From Salvator merianae (lineage: Eukaryota; Chordata; Lepidosauria; Squamata; Teiidae): a stretch of DNA of 64,000 nucleotides. Position 1 is the stretch's first letter. Every line of letters begins with the position of its first letter. The stretch is taken from NCBI GenBank assembly GCA_003586115.2, contig QVOM02000025.1, forward strand, positions 44,002,522 to 44,066,521, given 5' to 3'. Both the position numbers and the translations under genes were made by a program. Below the pieces are notes generated by a model. That model saw nothing but the letters and a program-made list of their open reading frames with translations. It did not search any database and was not told the origin of the DNA. Positions 22,851 through 34,199 of this stretch are shown in pieces.

Positions 22851-23649
22851 GCTAACTTTATAATTGTGATAATTGCTATCTATCTTATTCAAAGTATTCA
22901 TAAAGAATGTCCAACAAGGCAATTTCTCATATTCAAAACCTGAATGATTGGAAGGTATAAATTCTGATTTTGAACATCCTTTGGGTACACTGAAATGATG
23001 TGTGATTTTCTGAGTATGGGATCCTCACACATCCCATTCAATCTTATACCAGCCTCAAAGTTTGAAAGTTTTATCTGTTGTTTAACACTATGGCAAGTGA
23101 GATTTGCACATTGAATAAGAATTTACAGTTTTGTATTTTGGTGAATGAAACTATGTTTCAGTTACATGGTGGCTACTGTTGCATTGTGAGAACCATACAT
23201 CTTTGGGCTCTAAGCAATCTGATCAGCCTTAGCTGGCACAAGGCCGGACCTAATGAAAGCTATAGGTCACCACTTCTGGATTGGGAAGATTTCTGAAACT
23301 ATCTGCAGTATCAGCACATGTTTCATGCCATTTTACATTTCTTTAGGACAGTGCTAATTGAATACAGTTAGTAGAGCTATAATTGGAACTTGGAGTTCAT
23401 TGCAGGTGGAAGAAGTTTATTAACTCTTTCCTTCCATATCAGTTTTTCCTACTAAAACTCCACTCTGCAGCCCATACTTTGACCAGGAATAGATAAAGGT
23501 AGTTAACGTTTGTTATTCCATCTCCAGGGATCTTTAACCTTTTAAAAAATGTAGTCAGAGAGTGTAAAAAAACTGTGTTTTTAGGATGGGAAAGTTTGCA
23601 TTGGTGAGTTTCAGATCAGCTTGAAGCTAATTCTACTCCGATGTGTTTT

Positions 23650-23668
23650 CCAACCTTTTTAAAGATTT
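23650..23668. repeat. Left copy of 19-bp target-site duplication
   Basis: CCAACCTTTTTAAAGATTT, identical to 25265-25283. The two copies bound the antisense L1. Confidence 0.9.
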
Positions 23669-25264
23669 GTTTTGTAATAATAAGTTTATTAGTAATATAC
23701 AGATTACATTCTCACTGAATACCTTTGACATATTATTACAATTTACTGTTACAATTACAGCTTTCCTCCCTCCCTTCCCTCCCTTCCCCCCCAACAGCAG
23801 AAACAATTTATAACTTAGTAGGACCAAATTTCCATTGTTTTCATAATTTCTTCTTTCAGTCTTCCTGATACATCTGATCTATTTATATAGAGCAGCAGCT
23901 CTTTCCAGTCCTCTTGTGCTTGGGTACTATTTTGTATACCTATCAGTTTCATACATTGTTGCCTGGAGAAATCAAATTTAAATTGATCTATAATATAATT
24001 AAATCTGTTATGTGTTGTCCATATTTTGCAGTCCCTCCAGCCATATACTATTGTTGCTAATGCTGCATACAATAATTGGTTTACCAAATACTTTTGTTTA
24101 TCTCTTATGTTCTGTCTTCTGTATATTTGTAAAATAAACATCTCGGGGTATTGTTCGACATTAACATTTGTTATGTCCTGGATTTTTGTTTGCACCTCAT
24201 TCCAAAATTGTAGTACTTTAGGGCATAACCACCACATATTTGGTGGTATAAGTCCCCTTAATACCACATAAATGCCAACATCTTGAAGTAAAATTATTAA
24301 TGATATTGCCAGTTGTGCTGGAGTCCTATACCATTTATAAACCAATTTCATTAATAACTCTTTAATTCTAATATGTTTTATTAAATTAATATCTTTTAAT
24401 ATCTTCACCTCCTCAGTGACACTGATATCCTTTTGCCAGGTACCAGTTAAATTATTAATTATACATTCCTTATCATTAACTAATAACTTATATATTTTTC
24501 CACTAATTCCTTTCCTACTATCCAATCTGGATCTAATTATTTCCTCAAATTCACTACCTGGAAATTATATCTTTGATTTTATTAGTGTCCAAATAAGCTT
24601 TTACTGGATTAATCTGCAGCCAGTTTTGTGCCCCAAATGCATCTATTAATTGTTGATTTGAAATCAATTCATTTCTATTACTATAGAAGTCCCCAATAAA
24701 ATTTATACCATTATCTTTTATTCTCTTTATAATCTTTAAATTCAATATCTCCTGTTTATCATTTATATATCCGCCTGGGGTAAACCTTGAGTATTCTCTA
24801 CTCAAGCTTCTCTGCTACTTCTTCACACTGTAAGTGTGGAATTTAATGGCCCATATGCATGTTTAATTTTCCTATTATCCACTTTGGAAAAAATAACTGA
24901 CGTATGTGGCATATCATTCATTAATCTTTCTATTTTCACCCATTTTTCTTCCCTATAATATTCTAAATCCAATAATTTTCCTATATGAAAGGCATCATGG
25001 TATCCTTCCAAGGTTGGTACTGCCCATCCTCCTTGATCCTTAGGAGCATTTAAATTTTTTCCCCCTTAATCTTGATTTATTATTAAATATCCAGTTATTG
25101 ATTGTTTTATCCCAAGATCTCAGATTTTTCACAGGCACACAAACCGGTAGTGTTTGAAATATATCCATGATTTTTGGAATTATCAGCATTTTTAACATCT
25201 TTATTTTGGTTAGAGTTGACATATACTTGTTTTTCCATAATGTGATTTGTTTATTTACTTTGGC
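23669..25264 (-). mobile_element. 5'-truncated L1 LINE, antisense to INPP4B
   Basis: A 1,596-bp insertion between perfect 19-bp direct repeats. On the - strand it encodes the C-terminal part of L1 ORF2, a bifunctional endonuclease/reverse transcriptase, of which only the thumb-to-C-terminus portion remains. The longest open part (24525 down to 23815, 236 codons) has KWYRTP near residue 64, MWWLCP near 97 and FW near 107. The preceding Cys-Trp-x-x-Cys motif is present in another frame just upstream, so at least one frameshift separates them. Further broken ORF2 pieces occupy 24554-25222. Between 23760 and 23800 lies a G-rich polypurine tract on the - strand, a feature of L1 3' UTRs. An AATAAA follows close to the end, with almost no poly(A). 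The copy cannot make a working protein. Confidence 0.92.
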
Positions 25265-25283
25265 CCAACCTTTTTAAAGATTT
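25265..25283. repeat. Right copy of 19-bp target-site duplication
   Basis: Identical to 23650-23668. It marks the 5' end of the truncated L1. Confidence 0.9.
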
Positions 25284-26089
25284 AGTTAGGTCTGAGGTTT
25301 AACAACAATTTGTATGCTGGCAATATGTTATTTCGCCTTTGAAAAAAACATAATGAATCTTCTTAAAAATGGCCATATGACTGCATAATTTGTCACACGG
25401 GGTAAAAATCTGGCAAGATCCCACCAGTTTCTATCATTGGTGTTTTCCAGTGCTTTCCAAATAGAGTCCTTACCCAGTGGTTAGCTCTGCCAAGAAATTG
25501 TATAATGCATTCCTTTTATATATAAAATGCATTCTTGGTGTACATTAATCAACATTAGCCAGGAGCTATGTTTTATTTCCCTGAAACAGTCAAATGCCAT
25601 GCAGTTTGTTAAATAAAAGATGATTTTACATTGGGTTGCCTGAGAACATTTTATTGGCAACTGATTTGAAAGCATGTGATAGTTTGTACGCAGGGATTCT
25701 TGGGTATGGAACCAGGGATGTCAATGAATGTCTGTGTTTAAGCTATAGATAAAGAAATGCATGCATATAGATTTCTTCGAGCATTCCTTGAGTGTTCATG
25801 CTTACATCTGTGTGGGAGCTGAATAAACTTTGTAGGGAAACCTCAAAAGAGTTGCATAGTTGCATAGTGGAAATGAAAACTCAATGTAGATTGCAACATG
25901 TGACTTCCTATTTTTGTAAGGTACTTCCAAGGGACTTCCTCTGTTAAATCAGCTGAAGTCTCCAGAGAATAACTCAGAAACAGAGCTCAGTCTGCCATAC
26001 CACAGAGCTGTGCCTTCTCTTTGATTTATTTTTACAGAGACTTTTCCCCCCTCCTTTCCCTTCTCCCCTTCTTCCTGTGCCATTTCCAG

Positions 26090-26208
26090 CATGTAAAGAT
26101 CTGGTGGCTCCAACCCGTGACCGAAAACTGAATACATTTGTGCAGATTACAGTGGTGCATCCAGGGGAACAGACTTCAACGCGATATTCAAGCACAGAAA
26201 TAGTAGAG
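26090..26208 (+). CDS. INPP4B: INPP4B coding exon, C2 domain first part
   Basis: A 119-bp exon with a very strong pyrimidine tract and acceptor CATTTCCAG, and donor GAG|GTGAGT. Its first two bases complete an alanine codon begun by the previous exon, followed by [14 protein letters not shown] and ending in [10 protein letters not shown]. This matches human INPP4B closely from memory (CKDLVAPVRDRKLN ... [12 protein letters not shown]). It forms early beta strands and loops of the C2 domain, which binds membrane lipids. The upstream intron is phase 1 and the downstream intron phase 0, so skipping this exon would shift the frame. INPP4A differs clearly here (ACSELHTPSLDRKPN from memory), so the paralogue is unlikely. 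Confidence 0.95.
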
Positions 26209-26867
26209 GTGAGTTCCTTTCTTTGTTCTGTCACCGTTAGTTAATAAGGGCTACTTTCTCACTTTCTTTTTCATTTTTTAAGGCCAGTATGAAGCAGGGA
26301 AAGAAGTGGTTTGCATTAACGATCGCAAACTGCTACAGTACTGTAACTGCTACAGTATTTGTGAAAGTTGGTTTCTTTATCCTTTTTAAATGGACATTGA
26401 ACAAGTAGCGTGAAGAACTAATGAAACCTAACTTAAAAGCATTGGGAGTGTGGGAAAAAAATGCTATTATACAGACGTTTTTAGTGTCATCAGGTATAAA
26501 AAACTTTGCACCTATTGAGAAATATGTGCATATTGATAATATTTATAACCTTTGTTTACTAAAACACATGTGGCTTTGTCTGATGTCTTTCTGCTTTGTC
26601 TTGCTTTTTTGGAGTGTTACCTTTAAGAACAGCAGCAGATGAATTTGGTGTTCCATTACAAAAGAGACTGCTTTGGTATAGAATTCTTAGGGAAAAAAGC
26701 AGTGAGTTTTTTTCTCTTTCAACACACGACCAAACTACTTTCTAACAACCAAATTAGGATGCCTGATGCATGTAAGAATTGCTTTTCAAACAGCTTTGTG
26801 GCCCCTAATTTAGCTACTCCAACTACTAGTCTAAAATGGTAATTCAGATAGACTTACAGTGGAGACC

Positions 26868-27334
26868 AGAGATATGCACAAATTCAAATTTGTAGTTACA
26901 GTCTGAATTGAACTGAAACTAGTTTAGTTTGGTTTAATGTAGAATTAGACTGAACAAGCTCAATTAGTTCTAGATTGAACCTTGGAACAGTTCATAAACT
27001 GTGCACTTTTTTGGTTAACATTCAATTGTGCAAATCTTCCTAAGAAGGTGCAAAACTGCCTACTTGTGCACATCTTGACTTTTTTTTTTTTTTTTAAAGA
27101 AATCTGTAGGGGCAAGGATGAAGGCAAGAGTTGGCACCATCCTTCTTTAATGCCCACAGGTTTTGACACTAGCCCAGATTGGGGGTCAGTTTTGAACAGT
27201 TCAAATTGAATGGTTCAGTTTGAACAAACACGACTGGTTTGGTTTGAATCGAGCCAGATGGTTTGGTTTGGTTTGATTTGAACTGAATTAATTTGAACAG
27301 GTTGAACATGAAATAAATTTGCACATTTCTAGTG
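26868..27334. mobile_element. AGAGATGTGCAAA-family DNA element
   Basis: Left CAGAGATATGCACAAATTC pairs imperfectly with right GCACATTTCTAGTGG. The interior is rich in TTTGGTTTGGTTTGA and AACTGAA words, giving several internal direct and inverted repeats. A T16 run lies at 27080-27095. Termini resemble those at 9143 and 46103. Confidence 0.5.
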
Positions 27335-27999
27335 GAGACAGCGCAGGCTGTCTAGCATGCTGTACTGTAGTTGCAGGGACAGGGTATTCAGACACATACT
27401 GAGACGCTTTTCAGTTATAGAGTTAATTGGGACTCTAGTTGGAGGCCAAGACATAATAAAGCCTTTTTTTTTTTCTTTTCTTTTAATTTTCAGTTATTGT
27501 TCCATTAGTCTGCCATTATTTGTGTTCAAAGCACCTTACACAAATAAAATAATAAAAATGCTATAATACACTGTATATAAATAGCTAACCTTTTATAAAT
27601 CAGAAGTTACAGCATAATTCTAGAGCTAGTATAGTTAAAGTGAAAAACTGGATGTGGCTGAAGCCAGCATTTTTAAACTTTTCTTTATTTAGTCATTCAT
27701 CTCTCCTTACTTGTTGTTAATATTATATTTTTCATTTTCTGTACTAATTTAATACAGAATTAATTAACTTCTATTCAATATTTCTTTTTAAGTACATTCG
27801 ATTAATGTGATCCTACTATTCCTTATTGATTTAATATCATTATTAATGTGCATTCCCCTTCTCATTCTTTATTTCTACTCTTCTAATTCATTATTAATTG
27901 TATTAGCTGCCAGCATTCAGCTTGATAACTCAAGAGTTCATCCATTCAAAAAGAAAATGCTGGTTCCTGTACTGAAGGCAAGGACAGTCAAACTGTGAT

Positions 28000-28088
28000 A
28001 TTTACATGTTGCTGCACTACGGCTCTCATTATCCCTTGCTGGGACTCATGGCTGTTCAGAAGCATCTGGAGGACATACTTTGATTATC
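28000..28088. repeat. Old interspersed repeat ('tgaactacaactcccatcatccc' type)
   Basis: GCTGCACTACGGCTCTCATT then ATCCCTTGCTGGGACTCATG and AAGCATCTGGAGGACATACT follow a phrase common in reptile genomes. The family name is uncertain. A shorter related piece may lie at 35915-35965. Confidence 0.45.
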
Positions 28089-30558
28089 CTGATTTGAAGA
28101 ATTTAAAGTATTGTTTTTAAGGTGCTTTTCTGTGTCTGCTATTGATTGCACTGGTCTACCTCCTGGCAGCCTGAAAGAGGGTAAAAGTCTTCCCTCTTGT
28201 TTGCTTATCTGATTGCTGATCCTTTCTGTTAGGAAGAATGCTTGAGATAAATTCTCCCTAGTCTTGTGGTTGATTTCCTAGGCTTGCTTTCATGAAAGTG
28301 GCACTTTCATTCGCTGCAAATAATTTCTTATAGTACATTCACACTCAGATGCATGTGTGATATAAAGGCCTTGTGTAGCCAATCTTTGTTTTGAATAGCA
28401 AGGCTCTGTGAAAAACTATGACCAGCTTTTAAAAGTATCATGATTTTCAAAGAAGCTAGCCATAAAGAAATGGAAGGGCATTTTTATAACAGTTTTGCAA
28501 ACCTTGGGGTCAGAGTGATGCAGCTCCATATTGCCTGTTCTAAATTCTAGTAGATGTTGCAAAACTGCCTCTAAAATAGGCACCTTCAGTGAGTGTTTCG
28601 TGTCTTTGTTCTAATGTTGAGCAGCGTTCCTCTAATGCTGTGCAACCTGGTGGCCATTACTTGTAGTTTGTGAAAAATGATATCATGAAAATGGATCAAA
28701 CTGGCACTTCGCACAAAGTTTGCACTTTAGAAAACTAGTATGAACAAGTTCAGTGTTTCCCATTCCTTGCTCATGTAAGAATCTGTGCAGGAAGACTTAG
28801 TAATTGGAGAACAAGCTGCAGGACTATGATAATCTGATGCTGTTCTGAGTTGATTTATTAGAAATGGGCACATGCCAAAGGATGACACAAATGGGAAAAT
28901 AATTGAGACCTAATTGATATCACAATATAACAGTAAATAAACTAAACACAACTAAACTACCTAATGTAAATGAACTAGGCAAATAAAAACAATATAGCAA
29001 GGAAATTCCCCAGAAAACCCAAATCCCCTGATGTTACTTTCCTCTTGGCACAGTCTGAGGTTTTCTTCTCAGAGTCTTAAGACATAAGGGCTACCACAGT
29101 CTAACAATCCACTAGCTCCCTCTCTTTAGATCTTCAGTGCTCTTCTCGGCAGCCAATCTTGCCACTCGTCTCCCGTGGCAACAGAAACACTGTCTCTCAG
29201 TAGGGGAAAGGGTGCACATTCCCAGGCTCCAGGATGAAGTAAGGTGATTTCAGGGATTTTATGTCGGCCCTTACAACCTCAAATTCATCCAGAGAGTGTC
29301 TCATTAAGGGACTGTGATTACACCCTATGTAGTCTCACAGTGTCTGTTGGGTGTCTGTTCCAGCCACCACTGTGCAGACAGACAGATGGTGTGTCAATAA
29401 TGATTCAAGCCCTGTCCTGGAACCCAGCAACATTTCACTGAGCTCCAGAAGATGATCTACTTGTGGAACCATTTCCAGGGTTGTGGCAAAATGTCCTCAG
29501 CCTATAATTTTGAGACTGGGGAACTTTTCTTCTCTGGCTTTGAAGGTAGCTTGTGCTGGGCAAGCCATTGAACAGATAGCTCTGTTTGCTCCACATTCCC
29601 CATTTTTGGCCTGTAATGCTTTTTCTGGACCAGGAGCATTTTCCGCATGTGGAAGTAGCCTTAGACTCTCAAGGTTTCAGGCTTGCTCTAAACTCTCTCT
29701 ATCATATCACCAGAACATAACTTTATTTTGGTAGAGTGTCTTCTTCATCTGCTATAACTTGCTGTCTTGTTCACCTGCTATAACTCTAGCACGTCTCCTC
29801 CTTTTTTTTCCACCCCCACAGCTTTCTGCTCTGTCTCCAGCTCTTATATTCAGTTCAAGGCCAGCATTACAGAGAATAAGGACAGCTGTCTACAACCAGC
29901 TAGATTTCTTAGTTAACCGGAGAGCAAGTCTTAAAGGGATAGGGTTAAATAAGCCAAACTATAACAGGCATCAATGCAGAGTGCATTGCAGTTAAAAAAA
30001 GGAATGAAATTACCATGTTATTATTGTGGTCAAACTAGAAGACTCTATTGTCCTCTATAACTAACTGAGCTTTTAGTAACAAAGAGGCATCCATGAATAC
30101 CCCTAGACTATGCATTTGCTCCTTTAAGCAAAGCAATCCCAAATAGAAGAGACTTTGTAGACACAGAAACTGCCTATTCACAGTACTTCTTGACTTTGAT
30201 TCAGCCCATTCCAACTTACAGACAATATCTGCAGTATTATTATGATTTTTTTAAAAAATCTTAAGATTGGAACACTAGAATCATTGATACATTTGCAGTT
30301 GACCTTATTTCATTGAGTTTAAGTAGTAAGCATAATAATCCCAAAAATCTAAATAGTAATCTAAAAGCAGCAGTGGCTTGCATGATTCAAGGTTAGAAGA
30401 CATTTTCGTTTTTTGTTTCTGATGAATGAAAATACAGTATTCAAGCCTGGTATGCACTGTTTGCAAGGTCAATTTCTTAAAGATGGAGTATTTTATTTAA
30501 ATAGCGTGATAAATGTATACTACAAGTGTCTCATAAGAGACAGTGTTTTTGAAATTTA

Positions 30559-31086
30559 GGCCTTTCTGCACTTGTCCTGTTCTCCTGTTAATAGCCCAGC
30601 CCACTGATCCCATCTATGGAGTAAGGGATTAGCACCATCTACTTGATGGAACTCATCCTGATCAGCCCATGCTGCTGAACCACGGTCTCGAAGCGTGCAC
30701 ATGCTTCGAGACTGGACACGGAGGCCTCTAAGGCTAGGAACAAAAGTTCTTAGCCTTGGGAGCCTCTGGGGGTAGCATTTCAGGGTGTGATTTAGTGTGC
30801 CACTGAAAATGCTCCCCATAGTCCCAAACATGGAGGCCTCTGCACAGCACATCTCCTTGTTCAGGATTAGGGCCCACTGGTCCAGCTGGTAGTCATGTTT
30901 AATTATGTCTCCCACTATTCCTGGATCAGGAACCATCTTATCAAGATATTGCTCTGTTGTAAGGAGACAGACTGTTCCAGCAGAGGGCATGGCTGCAGAG
31001 ATCTGTATTGGCATGCAGATCTATATGGTCTACAACCTTTCTAGACAGGCCCTCAGTCCTGATTAAGGGTTCATGCAGAAAGGGCC
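30559..31086. mobile_element. 528-bp long MITE with GGCCTTTCTGCACTTG terminus
   Basis: The left end GGCCTTTCTGCACTTGTCC pairs with the right end ATGCAGAAAGGGCC. The flanking triplets TTA and CTA differ by one base. The interior contains GAAGCGTGCACATGCTTCGAG, a perfect small hairpin, and GGCCTCTAAGGCTAGGAAC-type inverted words shared with other long copies. An antisense open frame of 152 codons lies almost wholly within it and is an artefact of composition. Confidence 0.75.
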
Positions 31087-33109
31087 CTAAACCATAGTCT
31101 TTGGTTACAGTCTTCGACCAGACAAATACACTAAAATCAGAATAAAACAATGTCTTGCTAACCTGGTTGTGCTGTTGTCTAGCAGCAGAGCAAAGTTTTT
31201 CAACTTTTCAAGTGACAGTCAAAACATTATCATTTAAAAGGTAATTAACATAGAGCTTATTGGGATGGCTACAATTTTTTTAAAAAAATGGGTCATTCAA
31301 AGAATCATTTGCTCTTAGGTCTGATAAGGTGACTCTTTGCAATAATGCATGCTTTTCTGAAGGTGCCCTGGTTGACCCTACTACTCTCTCAATTTACATA
31401 TGCTTCAAAACAGTTGACTGAACCATTCTTTCAAATTACTGTGTTGATTTGAACCAGTTGATCAATCATTCTCTTGAACTATAGTGACACCAGATACTCT
31501 CCTTGCTTCCAGCCTTTTTGGTTGCCTCGTTCTTCCCTGCTTCTTCAGACTTGGTTCTTTGCCTTTGAATAAGAATGAGTTGCCCCCTGCTGTAGACACT
31601 TGCAACTGTTATGATACTTGTGTTTTCTTCTTCTCATTCATGACAGCAAGCAAGTCCACCCTCAGAAAGGACACCCTCAATACTCTTTATTCCAGTCTTC
31701 TGAAAGAATGTTTTCTTGAATCCCCAGAGCAGACGTGTGTGACTACATGTGGTGAAAGTACCTCTGGTTTCCTATGTGTCATGCTATTTCCAGTGTGTGG
31801 ATGTACCCTAGATCCTATATATTTTTGCGCATCAGCCTCACTGGTTACCAAAACTCAGCCCTTGACTATGCACAGTTGTTAAGTATCTACTAGTTAGCAA
31901 TACAAAAGAGATTGCATTAGCCCGTACCCTTAAAAAGGCACATCTATACTTAGAAGAAACAAAGGTGTAAATTTAGATGTCCAAAATCTTAATGTTTCTA
32001 TAAGTGGATACTGTATCTTGGAGGTTCCTCTTACTTCTCTTTGAAACTCAGGTCATGTCCATACTGCCTGAAGGAGGCAAGTCCAAAGCAGGCATGTAGG
32101 AAATATCATGCCTGCCATGTGTCCACATTTGCCTGACTGTAACAGGAAGTGGTTGGCAATTGTGCAGGTTCTACTAACAGAAGACCAGAGGAACTCATTC
32201 GATGCTGAAATCTGGCACATGTGGGCAAGAAATGCAGAGTCAGGTCCACAGTGAATCTGCTTCTAATTCATCTGGATGCAGCTTCCATGTCATTTATTGC
32301 CTTTTTGGTCATTTCTGAGCCCAAGTTGATATTATATTCTGATAGGAGCCCGTAACAATGTAGGTTATCAGTATAGCTTTTCCACCAATCAGAATGGTGC
32401 CTGTGAACTACTAACAAGGAGAGTAGTACCAGAGCTTTACTCATACCCACATGTGAGTATTGATTCAATAATATAACTCTTAAAATTTAGGGCATGATAT
32501 GGATCCAGTTGTTAATGGGACTGATATGTGATAGTAGACTGCCCTATAATATCAGATGATTATCTGGTTTATTAGTACTACCCTGGGACAGTGTCTGCAG
32601 TGCCCTGGGTGGCATGTGATAGGTAACCTAGGACAACAAAAAAGTATAGGCAGTGCATCCCAAGAACTCTGAGAATGGTGTAATATCTAGGCAGTCCAAT
32701 ATCTGATATTATCCTTATTTTTTCTTTCTTGGATATCCCTATTCAAAATACCATTTGATCATTGTGTATAGCCAGTTTCTACCATATGTCCAGGCCAAAC
32801 CTGTAGTCTTGACTGGCTCTGGTTTACACTCTCTCTTGCCCTTGCTGTGCAAAGCTAGCTACACTAAACTTTCCTTCTGCTGAATGAAAATACCAATAGG
32901 TGTCCCTTTGGAGCATGACTTGAAACTCAGTATATAAGCTGGGGAAAGGAAACCTGACAACTCTAGGCTATAATTCTTAACACAGCTATTTCTGGCCTTG
33001 TTAGAGCCTCCATTATTTTTAGTTTTTTTAGTTATAAACTGTAACATGTCAGTACTGTATTTATTACTTTTGCTATTTTGTTTAACCTTGTTTTTAAGCC
33101 TATATTGTG

Positions 33110-33175
33110 AGGTGCTTCAGAGCTTTTATAAAAATGAAGAAGCAGTATAGAAATGTTCTAAATAAATACATATCA
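33110..33175 (+). repeat. Possible retroposon tail
   Basis: GTGAGGTGCTTCAGAGCTTT then AAGCAGTATAGAAATGTTCT and AAATAAATACA resembles the '...ggcggtatagaaatttaaataaata' tail of vertebrate SINE/LINE copies. Confidence 0.4.
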
Positions 33176-33469
33176 TTAATAATTGTTACTAATTAGAGGA
33201 GGCTGATAATATGATGACATAGTTACCTGGGGCAGTTAGCGGACTTCTGTGTTTTGAAAAATCTCTGACTTGGTTGAGTCAGCATTCAAACTATGACAAT
33301 TTGTGATTCTGATTCTGCCAATTGGCAATCAAATGTCTGTGTACTGTATCAGAAATGCTGCCTTTGAAAGATCCATAGCTATTGTCCCATAGCTTTGTCT
33401 GTAATTGAGTGCCTCATGGTACACAGCTGCTACCTTGCTAAATCTGAGCTATGTGCTTCTGCTATGCAG

Positions 33470-33586
33470 GGAACAAGAGACCCACTGTTTCTGACTGGTG
33501 TGACGTTCCCACCCGATTACCCTATCTATGAGGAGACAAAAATAAAACTAACTGTCTATGATGTCAAGGATAAATCTCAAGATACG
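33470..33586 (+). CDS. INPP4B: INPP4B coding exon, C2 domain middle part
   Basis: A 117-bp exon with acceptor GCTATGCAG and donor ACG|GTAGGT, encoding 39 whole codons from [10 protein letters not shown] to DVKDKSQDT. The match to human INPP4B from memory is nearly complete ([14 protein letters not shown] ... [11 protein letters not shown]), and it joins directly after the STEIVE end of the preceding exon. It supplies a C2 core strand with the conserved LTVYDVKD motif. Both flanking introns are phase 0, so skipping would remove 39 residues without frameshift but break the C2 fold. The donor GTAGGT is weaker than consensus. Confidence 0.96.
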
Positions 33587-33970
33587 GTAGGTTTCTTGCC
33601 ACTTCTTTCATTAAAATATGCATACCGATAGGATTGCTCTTTTTTGTGGGTGACTTTTGATCCTTGCTATTCATTTTATGTCTAGGTGTTCTAAGGGTTA
33701 TCATATTTGCCTTTCTTACTGAAATCTTGCTGAGGTTTTCAGCAAAGAAAGAGTTAAAATAGTGTGAGGATTTCTGTGTATGGTGGTCTGACAGCATATG
33801 GAATAGATTAAAATAAGAATGTGACTAAAAAAAAAGAAGAACTGTTCTAGAAATATGTTTCTAATTAAGGAATTCTAGCCCTGTTAAAAACTGGACAATT
33901 TAAAAGCTAGAGAGCTGAATTCTGAGAAAGACAGAATCAGGATGTTCAGTCAGATTAAGATGCAAGCTGT

Positions 33971-34033
33971 GATTACTTTTTAAATTTGCACGATTACTTT
34001 TTAAATTTGCACGATTACTTTTTAAATTTTCAT
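33971..34033 (+). repeat. 21-bp tandem repeat, three copies
   Basis: The unit GATTACTTTTTAAATTTGCA plus C occurs at 33971, 33992 and 34013. The third copy ends with TTTCAT instead of TTGCAC. It lies 385 bp downstream of the last visible exon. Confidence 0.95.
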
Positions 34034-34130
34034 ATATCACAGAAGATAGGTTGGGCTCTTTACTATTAATTCTAGTAAGAATCACTGAAAGAAGCATTGT
34101 TCGCTAACAAAGGACCTTTGCTGTTCAGGC

Positions 34131-34199
34131 CTGCCATTGTCTGCACTAGCATGCAGTGGCAAATCCCTGTTCCAAGATTTGCCTAGTGCAGAAAGGGCC
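34131..34199. mobile_element. Fragment of the 180-bp MITE family
   Basis: CTGCACTAGCATGCAGTGGC and the right terminus AGTGCAGAAAGGGCC are recognisable, with a deletion between them. The left half is missing. Confidence 0.7.

Larger units (their letters stand above)
4992..26089 (+). other. INPP4B: INPP4B intron, 21.1 kb, phase 1
   Basis: Large intron bounded by GTAAGA and a strong pyrimidine tract ending CATTTCCAG. It holds a tRNA-type SINE, L2/CR1/L1 debris, at least ten MITEs and an antisense truncated L1, listed separately. Stretches where I see nothing identifiable include 5000-5660, 6410-6970, 9230-10010, 10930-12110, 13500-14950, 16465-16960, 17360-18050, 18775-19900, 20420-21270 and 22950-23640. 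They are AT-rich with only short random open frames. Confidence 0.8.
26209..33469 (+). other. INPP4B: INPP4B intron, 7.3 kb, phase 0
   Basis: Bounded by GTGAGT and TTCTGCTATGCAG. It holds an AGAGATGTGCAAA-type element (26868-27334), an old repeat near 28000 and a long MITE (30559-31086). The blocks 27480-27990 and 28090-28850 are AT-rich and featureless to me. 28850-30000 is a mosaic of moderately GC-rich sequence, perhaps old retroelement debris, with no termini I can define. 31090-33120 shows nothing identifiable apart from a possible repeat tail at 33110-33175. Confidence 0.75.

Noticed and set aside
22221..22943. Open frames of 144 codons (- strand) and 153 codons (+ strand)
   Set aside because: They overlap each other, show no family resemblance or splice-compatible context, and the second runs into low-complexity A-rich sequence.
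28850..30000. Possible composite retroelement
   Set aside because: GC-richer mosaic without definable termini, duplication or protein motifs.
30556..31014. 152-codon antisense open frame
   Set aside because: It lies almost entirely inside the long MITE 30559-31086 and reflects that element's GC-rich composition.
33971..34033. CRISPR-like repeat array
   Set aside because: The units abut directly with no spacers; it is a simple tandem repeat in a vertebrate intron.
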